Assembly (NCBI GenBank): GCA_947172415.1
Contig: OX359189.1
Span: 1,758,501-1,822,500 of the forward strand
DNA length: 64,000 bases
Source: Chondrosia reniformis
Taxonomy: Eukaryota; Porifera; Demospongiae; Chondrillida; Chondrillidae
Reading direction: 5' to 3'
Positions 1 to 10,649 of the stretch are shown piece after piece. The first letter of the stretch is position 1. Every line of letters starts with the position of its first letter. Made by a program: the position numbers and the translations under genes. The notes beneath the pieces are model-generated. The model did no database searches. It was not told where the DNA came from and saw only the letters and a program-made list of their open reading frames with translations.

Positions 1-2188
1 TTTATAAAAATTTCAAATTCTCAATAGAAATGTTTCATACATGTCTGTGAAAGCTGAAACAACGTTTGAGCTTCATATCTTTCCATTTGACAGAGTTAGA
101 GCACCAAATGTACATTAAAAGACTGGAATACCAAATTAATGTATGGTGAGAGATAGGGCAAATGTAAATATTTATGAAAATTTCAAATTCTCAAGAGAAA
201 TGTTTCATACATGTCTGTGAATGCTGAAACAACGTTTGAGCTTCATATCTTTCCATTTGAAAGAGTTAGAGCACCAAATGTACATTAAAAGACTGGAATA
301 CCAAATTAATGTATAGTGAGAGATAGGGCAAATGTAAATATTTATGAAAATTTCAAATTCTCAATGGAAATGTTTCATACATGTCTGGGAATGCTGACAC
401 CAAGTTTGAGTTTCATATCTTTCCATTTGACAGAGTTAGAGCACCAAATGTACATTAAAAGACTGGTATACCAAATTAATGTATGTTGAGAGATAGGGCA
501 AATGTAAAGATTTATGAAAATTTCAAATTCTCATTGGAAATGTTTCATACATGACTGTGAATGCTGACACCAAGTTTGAGCTTCATATCTTTCCATTTGA
601 CAGAGTTAGAGCACCAAATGTACATTAATAGACTGGAATACCAAATTAATGTATGGTGAGAGATAGGGCAAATGTAAAGATTTATGAAAATTTCAAATTC
701 TCATTGGAAATGTTTCATACATGTCTGTGAATGCTGACACCAAGTTTGAGCTTCATATCTTTCCATTTGACAGAGTTAGAGCACCAAATGTACATTAATA
801 GACTGGTATACTAAATTAATGTATAGTGAGAGATAGGGAAAATGTAAAGATTTATGAAAATTTCAAATTCTCATTAGAAATGCTTCATACATGTCTGTGA
901 ATGCTGACACCAAGTTTGAGCTTCATATCTTTCCATTTGACAGAATTAGAGCACCAAATGTACATTTATATACTGGAATACCAAATTAATGTATAGTGAG
1001 AGATAGGGCAAATGTAAATATTTATGAAAATTTCAAATTCTCAATAGAAATGTTTCATACATGTCTGTGAAAGCTGAAACAACGTTTGAGCTTCATATCT
1101 TTCCATTTGACAGAGTTAGAGCACCAAATGTACATTAAAAGACTGGAATACCAAATTAATGTATGGTGAGAGATAGGGCAAATGTAAATATTTATGAAAA
1201 TTTCAAATTCTCAAGAGAAATGTTTCATACATGTCTGTGAATGCTGAAACAACGTTTGAGCTTCATATCTTTCCATTTGACAGAATTAGAGCACCAAATG
1301 TACATTTATATACTGGTATACTAAATTAATGTATGGTGAGAGATAGGGCAAATGTAAATATTTATGAAAATTTCAAATTCTCATTGGAAATGTTTCATAC
1401 ATGTCTGTGAATGCTGACACCAAGTTTGAGCTTCATATCTTTCCATTTGACAGAGTTAGAGCACCAAATGTACATTAAAAGACTGGAATACCAAATTAAT
1501 GTATGGTGAGAGATATGGCAATTGTAAATATTTATGAAAATTTCAAATTCTCAATGGAAATGTTTCATACATGTCTGGGAATGCTGACACCAAGTTTGAG
1601 TTTCATATCTTTCCATTTGACAGAGTTAGAGCACCAAATGTATATTTATATACTGGTATACCAAATTAATGTATAGTGAGAGATAGGGCAAATGTAAATA
1701 TTTATGAAAATTTCAAATTCTCATTGGAAATGTTTCATACATGTGTGTGAATGCTGACACCAAGTTTGAACTTCATATCTTTCCATTTGACAGAATTAGA
1801 GCACCAAATGTACATTTATATACTGGTATACTAAATTAATGTATAGTGAGAGATAGGGCAAATGTAAAGATTTATGAAAATTTCAAATTCTCATTGGAAA
1901 TGTTTCATACATGTCTGTGAATGCTGACACCAAGTTTGAGCTTCATATCTTTCCATTTGACAGAATTAGAGCACCAAATGTACATTTATATACTGGTATA
2001 CCAAATTAATGTATGGTAAGAGATAGGGCAAATGTAAATATATATTTATGAAAATTTCAAATTCTCAATAGAAATGTTTCATACATGTCTGTGAATGCTG
2101 AAACAACGTTTGAGCTTCATATCTTTCCATTTGACAGAGTTAGAGCACCAAATGTACATTAAAAGACTGGAATACCAAATTAATGTAC
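1..2188 (+). repeat. Satellite subfamily A array 1 (170-bp monomers), right end
   Basis: Tandem head-to-tail monomers of exactly 170 bp: the TTTATGAAAA or TTTATAAAAA start recurs at 1, 171, 341 and 1021. About 12.9 monomers are visible and the array continues off the left edge. Within a monomer the landmarks are GTCTGTGA at about 43-50, CTTCATATCT at 71-80, the palindrome AATGTACATT at 107-116 and TGAGAGATAGGGC at about 147-159. Variants alternate between GAAACAACG and GACACCAAG types. The last monomer has a 4-bp TATA insertion near 2037 and ends at a TACGTA junction with inverted subfamily B. No coding potential is seen. Confidence 0.95.
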
Positions 2189-3026
2189 GTATCTCTCACC
2201 ATACATTAAATTTGTATGCAAGAATCTAATGTACATTTAGTGCTGTAACTCTGTCAATCGGAAAGATGTGAAGCTGAAACTTGCTGTCAACATTCACAGA
2301 CATTCATAAAACATATCCAAAGAGTTTTACAAATTTTGATGTTCACTCATATTTGCCCTATCTCTCACCATACGTACATTAAATTTGTATGCAAGAATCT
2401 AATGTACATTTAGTGCTGTAACTCTGTCAATTGGAAAGATGTGAAGCTGAAACTTGCTGTCAACATTCACAGACATACATAAAACATATCCAAAGAGTTT
2501 TACAAATTTTGATGTTCACTCATATTTGCCCTATCTCTCACCATACGTACATTAAATTTGTATGCAAGAATCTAATGTACATTTAGTGCTGTAACTCTGT
2601 CAATTGGAAAGATGTGAAGCTGAAACTTGCTGTCAACATTCACAGACATCCATAAAACATATCCAAAGAGTTTTACAAATTTTGATGTTCACTCATATTT
2701 GCCCTATCACTCACCATACATTAAATTTGTATAGCAGAATCTAATGTACATTTAGTGCTGTAACTCTGTCAATTAGAAAGATGGGAAGCTGAAACTTCCT
2801 GTCAGCATTCACAGCTATCCTTAAAGCATATCCAAAGAGTTTTGCAAATTTTGATGTTCACTCATATTTGCCTTATCTCTCACCATACATTAAATTTGTA
2901 TACAAGAATCTAATGTACATTTAGTGCTGTAACTCTGTCAATTGGAAAGATATGAAGCTGAAACCTCTTGGCTGTATGCACATATAGCTATACAGTATAT
3001 CCTGCTAGTTTTGTAAAATTTCAAAA
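2189..3026 (-). repeat. Satellite subfamily B block, left of E1
   Basis: About five monomers of 169-173 bp, the reverse-complement orientation of subfamily A. The A/C boxes appear inverted: CTCTCACCATAC for GTATGGTGAGAG, AGCATTCACAGAC-like segments, and AATGTACATT retained. Some monomers carry an extra CGTA (CATACGTACATT) that makes TACGTA. The last monomer, from about 2964, is strongly diverged (CTCTTGGCTGTATGC) and leads into element E1. Confidence 0.9.
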
Positions 3027-3689
3027 AAGGATACCCGAGTTACTGCAGATCCAAAAATACCATATTCTAAAGTATTGAAGATTCGCCAACCACAAGCGTT
3101 TTCATAGGCAATTACTTTATTTAAATAGAAGATAAAACCTTATAATAGTAGGCCTACCTGGACACATCTCTATGGTGGTTGCGGTTCCCATAGAGGTTGG
3201 TAGCGCTTAGACTCTGAAGCTGTCTCCTAATCGGTTGGTGCCATAGAGACGTGCTCACCAATAATCCGGATTTCGGGGGGGTTCCACGTAATGTGGGATT
3301 GGCATCTGATATCTTAGGATTCATATGAGTCGGCCATATCGAGAAGAACTGGTTCTTCTCACGCAAGTGACACCCAAAGCTCAACTCGGCAGAGCGTTAC
3401 CACCGATCCCGGCCTCTGAGCGTCGTGGATGGTAGCGTTCGGTATGGTCCAATTTTTTTCCTTTGGAGTTTCTTTAGCAGTCGATTGGCGATTTTTCACT
3501 TTAGCGACATCCATATATTATAATATGGACAGATACTACTTCAAAACAATCAAGTATTACAGAGTGAATATCCACGTGCATTAAAATCTTTAAAAGCGTT
3601 CTCGTCATTCAAATATACATATAACAGTAACGTATTTTCAATATTCCCTTCTCTAGGTCGGCCATTTATATTATTACGAAACTCCCGTA
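3027..3689 (-). repeat. Complex element E1 (minus), inserted in satellite B
   Basis: A non-satellite sequence of about 663 bp interrupts a B monomer. Its conserved core is 3145-3452, GC-richer than the AT-rich satellite. Core features: complementary ends (TGGAC at 3159-3163 with GTCCA at 3447-3451, extended by CAT/ATG across one bulged A); a perfect dyad with 9-nt arms GAGAAGAAC/GTTCTTCTC at 3341-3360; inverted CTCTATGG/CCATAGAG; and palindrome GTAGGCCTAC. On the minus strand the core ends in CAG|GTAGGC, a splice-donor consensus, and AATAAA follows about 40 nt later. A 51-codon ATG frame lies at 3359-3514 and a longer open frame without a useful ATG at 3154-3384. I do not recognise a protein family. 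The five minus copies are almost identical (two variable sites noticed, near 3632 and 3690). Confidence 0.85.
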
Positions 3690-4709
3690 AATTAAATTTC
3701 TATACAAGAATCTAATGTACATTTAGGGCTGTAACTCTGTCAATTGGAAAGATGTGAAGCTGAAACTTGGTGTTAGCATTCACAGACATCCTTAAAGCAT
3801 ATCCAAAGAGTTTTACAAATTTTGATGTGCACTCATATTTGTCCTATCTCTCACCATACATTAAATTTGTATAGCAGAATCTAATGTACATTTAGTGCTG
3901 TAACTCTGTCAATTGGAGAGATGTGAAGCTGAACCTTGCTGTCAGCATTCACAGACATCCTTAAAGCATATCCAAAGAGTTTTACAAATTTTGATGTGCA
4001 GTCATATTTGTCCTATATATCTCTCACCATACATTAAATTTGTATAGCAGAATCTAATGTACATTTAGTGCTGTAACTCTGTCAATTGGAGAGATGTGAA
4101 GCTGAACCTTGCTGTCAGCATTCACAGACATACATAAAGCATATCCAAAGAGTTTTACAAATTTTGATGTTCACTCATATTTGCCCTATCTCTCACCATA
4201 CGTACATTAAATTTGTATGCAAGAATCTATTGTACATTTAGTTCAATAACTCTGTCAATTGGAAAGATGTGAAGCTGAAACTTGTTGTCAGCATTCACAG
4301 ACATACATAAAGCATATCAAAAGAGTTTTACAAATTTTGATGTTCACTCATATTTGCCCTATCTCTCACCATACGTACATTAAATTTGTATGCAAGAATC
4401 TATTGTACATTTAGTTCAATAACTCTGTCAATTGGAAAGATGTGAAGCTGAAACTTGTTGTCAGCATTCACAGACATACATAAAGCATATCCAAAGAGTT
4501 TTACAAATTTTGATGTTCACTCATTTTTGCCCTATCTCTCACCATACATTAAATTTGTAAAGCAGAATCTAATGTACATTTAGTGCTGTAACTCTGTCAA
4601 TTGGAAAGATGTGAAGCTGAAACTTGTTGTCAGCATTCACAGACATCCATAAAACATATCCAAAGAGTTTTACAAATTTTGATGTTCACTCATATTTGCC
4701 CTATCTCTC
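3690..4709 (-). repeat. Satellite subfamily B block, right of E1
   Basis: About six B monomers, some with the extra CGTA in CATACGTACATT. Variants such as GTTCAATAACTCTG replace the usual GTGCTGTAACTCTG near 4245 and 4420. The block switches to subfamily C at CTATCTCTCGAGTTATAGAG. Confidence 0.9.
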
Positions 4710-6940
4710 GAGTTATAGAGTGACAGCCCTCAATGTACATTAAATTCTGCTATACAAAGTTTATGTATTGTGAGAGATAGGGCAAAATTTAAGTTTCATC
4801 AAAATTTCAAAAACTCATTGAACATGTTTTATAGATGTCTGTGAATGCTTATACAAAGATTTAGCTTCATATCTCTCCATTTGATAAAGTGACAGCCCTC
4901 AATGTACATTAAATTCTGCTATACAAAGTTAATGTATTGTGAGAGATAGGACAAATATTTTAAGTTTCATCAAAATTTCAAAACCTCATTGGACATGCTC
5001 TATACATGTCTGTGAATGCTAACCCAAAGATATAGCTTCATATCTCTCCATTTGATAGAGTGACAGCCCTCAATGTACATTAAATTCTGCTATACAAAGT
5101 TAATGTATTGTGAGAGATAGGACAAATATTTTAAGTTTCATCAAAATTTCAAAAACTCATTGAACATGCTCTATAGATGTCTGTGATTGCTTATACAAAG
5201 ATTTAGCTTCATATCTCTCCATTTGATAGAGTAACAGCCCTCAATGTACATTAAATTCTGCTATACAAAGTTAATGTATTGTGAGAGATAGGACAAATAT
5301 TTTAAGTTTCATCAAAATTTCAAAAACTCATTGGACATGCTCTATAGATGTCTGTGAATGCTAACCCAAAGATTTAGCTTCATATCTCTCCATTTGATAG
5401 AGTGACAGCCCTCAATGTACATTAAATTCTGCTATACAAAGTTAATGTATTGTGAGAGATAGGGTAAATTTTAAGTTTCATCAGAATTTCAAAAACCCAT
5501 TGGACATGTTTTATAGAGGTCTGTGAATGCTTATACAAAGATTTAGCTTCATATCTCTCCATTTGATAGAGTGACAGCCCTCAATGTACATTAAATTCTG
5601 CTATACAAAGTTAATGTATTGTGAGATATAGGACAAATATTTTTTAAGTTTCATCAAAATTTCAAAAACTCATTGGACATGCTCTATAGATGTCTGTGAA
5701 TGCTAACCCAAAGATTTAGCTTCATATCTCTAGCTCCATTTGATAGAGTGACAGCCCTCAATGTACATTAAATTCTGCTATACAAAGTTAATGTATGGTG
5801 AGAGATAAGGCAAATTTTAAGTTTCATCAAAATTTCAAAAACTCATTGGACATGTTTTATAGGTGTCTGTGAATGCTGACACAAAGATTTAGCTTCCTAT
5901 ATATCTCTCCAATTGATGGAGTGACAGCCCTCACTGTAGATTAAATTTTGGTATACAAAGTTAATGTATATTGTGAGAGATAGGGCAAATTTTAAATTTC
6001 ATCAAAATTTCAAAAACCCATTGGACATGCTCTATAGATGTCTGTGAATGCTAACCCAAAGATTAATCTTCATATCTCTCCATTTGATAGAGTGACAGCC
6101 CTCAATGTACATTAAATTCTGCTATACAAAGTTAATGTATTTTGAGAGATAGGACAAATATTTTAAGTTTCATCAAAATTTCAAAAACTCATTGGACATG
6201 CTCTATAGATGTCTGTGAATGCTAACCCAAAGATTTAGCTTCATATCTCTCCATTTGATAGAGTGACAGCCCTCAATGTACATTAAATTCTGCTATACAA
6301 AGTTAATGTATGGTGAGAGATAAGGCAAATTTTAAGTTTCATCAAAATTTCAAAAACCCATTGGACATGTTTTATAGGTGTCTGTGAATGCTGACACAAA
6401 GATTTAGCTTCCTATATATCTCTCCAATTGATGGAGTGACAGCCCTCAATGTAGATTAAATTTTGGTATACAAAGTTAATGTATATTGTGAGAGATAGGG
6501 CAAATTTTAAGTTTCATCAAAATTTCAAAAACCCATTGGACATGCTCTATAGGTGTCTGTGAATGCTAACCCAAAGATTTAGCTTCATATCTCTCCATTT
6601 GATAGAGTGACAGCCCTCAATGTACATTAAATTCTGCTATACAAAGTTAATGTATTGTGAGAGATAGGGCAAAATTTTAGTTTCATCAAAATTTCAAAAA
6701 CCCATTGGACATGTTTTATAGATGTCTGTGAATGCTTATACAAAGATTTAGCTTCATATCTCTCCATTTGATAGAGTGACAGCCCTCAATGTACATTAAA
6801 TTCTGCTATACAAAGTTAATGTATTGTGAGAGATAGGACAAATATTTTAAGTTTCATCAAAATTTCAAAAACCCATTGGACATGCTCTATAGGTGTCTGT
6901 GAATGCTGACACAAAGATTTAGCTTCATATCTCTCCATTT
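4710..6940 (+). repeat. Satellite subfamily C block 1
   Basis: About 13 monomers of about 171 bp in the same orientation as subfamily A. The hallmark is GAGTGACAGCCCTCAATGTACATTAA with CTGCTATACAAAGTTAATGT and CATTGGACATGCTCTATAG. It shares GTCTGTGAATGCT, AGCTTCATATCT, AATGTACATT and GTGAGAGATAGG with A. Small length variants (CTCTAGCTCC, CCTATATATCTC) mark related monomers that recur in the other C blocks. Confidence 0.92.
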
Positions 6941-7097
6941 GCCCTATCTCTCACCATACATTAAATTTGTATAGCAGAATCTAATGTACATTTAGTGCTG
7001 TAACTCTGTCAATTGGAAAGATATGAAGCTGAAACCTCTTGGCTGTATGCACATATAGCTATACAGTATATCCTGCTAGTTTTGTAAAATTTCAAAA
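6941..7097 (-). repeat. Satellite B monomer, left of E2
   Basis: A single inverted B monomer. The C-to-B switch occurs inside CTCTCCATTTG|CCCTATCTC. The monomer decays into the same CTCTTGGCTGTATGC variant that precedes every minus-strand element. Confidence 0.85.
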
Positions 7098-7760
7098 AAG
7101 GATACCCGAGTTACTGCAGATCCAAAAATACCATATTCTAAAGTATTGAAGATTCGCCAACCACAAGCGTTTTCATAGGCAATTACTTTATTTAAATAGA
7201 AGATAAAACCTTATAATAGTAGGCCTACCTGGACACATCTCTATGGTGGTTGCGGTTCCCATAGAGGTTGGTAGCGCTTAGACTCTGAAGCTGTCTCCTA
7301 ATCGGTTGGTGCCATAGAGACGTGCTCACCAATAATCCGGATTTCGGGGGGGTTCCACGTAATGTGGGATTGGCATCTGATATCTTAGGATTCATATGAG
7401 TCGGCCATATCGAGAAGAACTGGTTCTTCTCACGCAAGTGACACCCAAAGCTCAACTCGGCAGAGCGTTACCACCGATCCCGGCCTCTGAGCGTCGTGGA
7501 TGGTAGCGTTCGGTATGGTCCAATTTTTTTCCTTTGGAGTTTCTTTAGCAGTCGATTGGCGATTTTTCACTTTAGCGACATCCATATATTATAATATGGA
7601 CAGATACTACTTCAAAACAATCAAGTATTACAGAGTGAATATCCACGTGCATTAAAATCTTTAAAAGCGTTCTCGTCATTCAAATATACATATAACAGTA
7701 ACATATTTTCAATATTCCCTTCTCTAGGTCGGCCATTTATATTATTACGAAACTCCCGTA
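7098..7760 (-). repeat. Complex element E2 (minus)
   Basis: Near-identical copy of E1, offset +4071, with core 7216-7523. It carries AACATATT and CCCGTACATT at the two variable sites where E1 has AACGTATT and CCCGTAAATT. Dyads, complementary core ends and the donor-like CAG|GTAGGC are all preserved. Confidence 0.85.
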
Positions 7761-7915
7761 CATTAAATTTCTATACAAGAATCTAATGTACATTTAGTGC
7801 TGTAACTCTGTCAATTGGAAAGATGTGAAGCTGAAACTTGGTGTTAGCATTCACAGACATCCTTAAAGCATATCCAAAGAGTTTTACAAATTTTGATGTT
7901 CATTCATATTTGCCC
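7761..7915 (-). repeat. Satellite B monomer, right of E2
   Basis: One B monomer ending in TTTGCCC, where orientation flips into subfamily A through TACGTATGGTGAG. The same flip sequence occurs after E4 near 34061. Confidence 0.85.
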
Positions 7916-10649
7916 TACGTATGGTGAGAGATAGAGAAAATGTAAAGATTTATGGAAATTTCAAATTCTTCTTGGAAATGTTTCATACATGTCTGTGAAT
8001 GCTGACACCAAGTTTGAGCTTCATATCTTTCCATTTGACAGAGTTAGAGCACCAAATGTACATTAAAAGACTGGTATACCAAATTAATGTATGTTGAGAG
8101 ATAGGGCAAATGTAAAGATCTATGAAAATTTCAAATTCTCATTGGAAATGTTTCATACATGACTGTGAATGCTGACACCAAGTTTGAGCTTCATATCTTT
8201 CCATTTGACAGAGTTAGAGCACCAAATGTACATTAATAGACTGGAATACCAAATTAATGTATGTTGAGAGATAGGGCAAATGTAAAGATCTATGAAAATT
8301 TCAAATTCTCATTGGAAATGTTTCATACATGACTGTGAATGCTGACACCAAGTTTGAGCTTCATATCTTTCCATTTGACAGAGTTAGAGCACCAAATGTA
8401 CATTAATAGACTGGAATACCAAATTAATGTATGGTGAGAGATAGGGCAAATGTAAAGATTTATGAAAATTTCAAATTCTCATTGGAAATGTTTCATACAT
8501 GTCTGTGAATGCTGACACCAAGTTTGAGCCTCATATCTTTCCATTTGACAGAATTAGAGCACCAAATGTACATTTATATACTGGTATACCAAATTAATGT
8601 ATGGTGAGAGATAGGGCATATGTAAATATTTATGAAAATTTAAAATTCTCAATGGAAATGTTTCATACATGTCTGTGAATGCTGACACCAAGTTTGAGTT
8701 TCATATCTTTCCATTTGACAGAGTTAGAGCACCAAATGTATATTTATATACTGGTATACCAAATTAATGTATAGTGAGAGATAGGGCAAATGTAAAGATT
8801 TATGAAAATTTCAAATTCCCATTGGAAATGTTTCATACATGTCTGTGAATGCTGACACAAAGTTTGAGCCTCATATCTTTCCATTTGACAGAATTACAGC
8901 ACCAAATGTACATTTATATACTGGTATACTAAATTAATGTATAGTGAGAGATAGGGCAAATGTAAAGATTTATGAAAATTTCAAATTCTCATTGGAAATG
9001 TTTCATACATGTCTGTGAATGCTGACACCAAGTTTGAGCTTCATATCTTTCCATTTGACAGAGTTAGAGCACCAAATGTACATTAATAGACTGGCATACC
9101 AAATTAATGTATAGTGAGAGATAGGGCAAATGTAAAGATTTATGAAAATTTCAAATTCTCATTGGAAATGTTTCATACATGTCTGTGAATGCTGACACAA
9201 AGTTTGAGCCTCATATCTTTCCATTTGACAGAATTAGAGCACCAAATGTACATTTATATACTGGTATACCAAATTAATGTATAGTGAGAGATAGGGCAAA
9301 TGTAAAGATTAATTAAAATTTCAAATTCTCATTGGAAATGTTTCATACATGTCTGTGAATGCTGACACCAAGTTTGAGCTTCATATCTTTCCATTTGACA
9401 GAATTAGAGCACCAAATGTACATTAAAAGACTGGAATACCAAATTAATGTATGGTGAGAGATAGGGAAAATGTAAAGATTTATGAAAATTTCAAATTCTC
9501 ATTAGAAATGCTTCATACATGTCTGTGAATGCTGACACCAAGTTTGAGCTTCATATCTTTCCATTTGACAGAATTAGAGCACCAAATGTACATTTATATA
9601 CTGGAATACCAAATTAATGTATAGTGAGAGATAGGGCAAATGTAAATATTTATAAAAAATTCAAATTCTCAATAGAAATGTTTCATACATGTGTGTGAAT
9701 GCTGAAACAACGTTTGAGCTTCATATCTTTCCATTTGACAGAGTTAGAGCACCAAATGTACATTAAAAGACTGGAATACCAAATTAATGAATGGTGAGAG
9801 ATAGGGCAAATGTAAAGATTTATGAAAATTTCAAATTCTCATTGGAAATGTTTCATACATGGCTGTGAATGCTGACACCAAGTTTGAGCTTCATATCTTT
9901 CCATTTGACAGAATTAGAGCACCAAATGTACATTTATATACTGGTATACTAAATTAATGTATGGTGAGAGATAGGGCAAATGTAAAGATTTATGAAAATT
10001 TCAAATTCTCATTGGAAATGTTTCATACATGTCTGTGAATGCTGACACCAAGTTTGAGCTTCATTTCTTTCCATTTGACAGAGTTAGAGCACCAAATGTA
10101 CATTTATATACTGGTATACCAAATTAATGTATAGTGAGAGATAGGGCAAATGTAAATATTTATGAAAATTTCAAATTCTCATTGGAAATGTTTCATACAT
10201 GTCTGTGAATGCTGACACCAAGTTTGAGCTTCATATCTTTCCATTTGACAGAGTTAGAGCACCAAATGTACATTAAAAGACTGGAATACCAAATTAATGT
10301 ATAGTGAGAGATAGGGCAAATGTAAATATTTATGAAAATTTCAAATTCTCAATAGAAATGTTTCATACATGTCTGTGAATGCTGAAACAACGTTTGAGCT
10401 TCATATCTTTCCATTTGACAGAGTTAGAGCACCAAATGTACATTAAAAGACTGGAATACCAAATTTATGTATGGTGAGAGATAGGGCAAATGTAAAGATT
10501 TACGAAAATTTCACATTCTCATTGGAAATGTTTCATACATGTCTGTGAATGCTGACACCAAGTTTGAGTTTCATATCTTTCCATTTGACAGAGTTAGAGC
10601 ACCAAATGTACATTAATAGACTGGCATACCAAATTAATGTATAGTGAGA

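Noticed and set aside
3341-3360. Heat-shock or steroid response element in the 20-bp dyad
   Set aside because: Half-site spacing fits neither consensus exactly. The dyad is real but its role is open.
3154-3384. Identical 76-residue open frame in E1-E5 as a conserved protein gene
   Set aside because: The frame has no ATG at its start (TTG would be needed). Identity among E1-E5 reflects near-identical DNA. In E6-E8 a 2-bp indel shifts the first part into another frame. No known domain is seen, so it is not annotated as a gene.
3145-3452. tRNA, 5S rRNA or other Pol III gene in the core
   Set aside because: No adequate A-box/B-box pair, cloverleaf or 5S similarity could be found by eye.
3359-3514. 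Resemblance of the 51-codon frame to a histone H3 tail (Lys/Arg/Ser/Thr-rich start, RPGSV)
   Set aside because: Tempting because of the satellite setting, but the match is a short low-complexity stretch plus four to five residues, with no histone fold afterwards.
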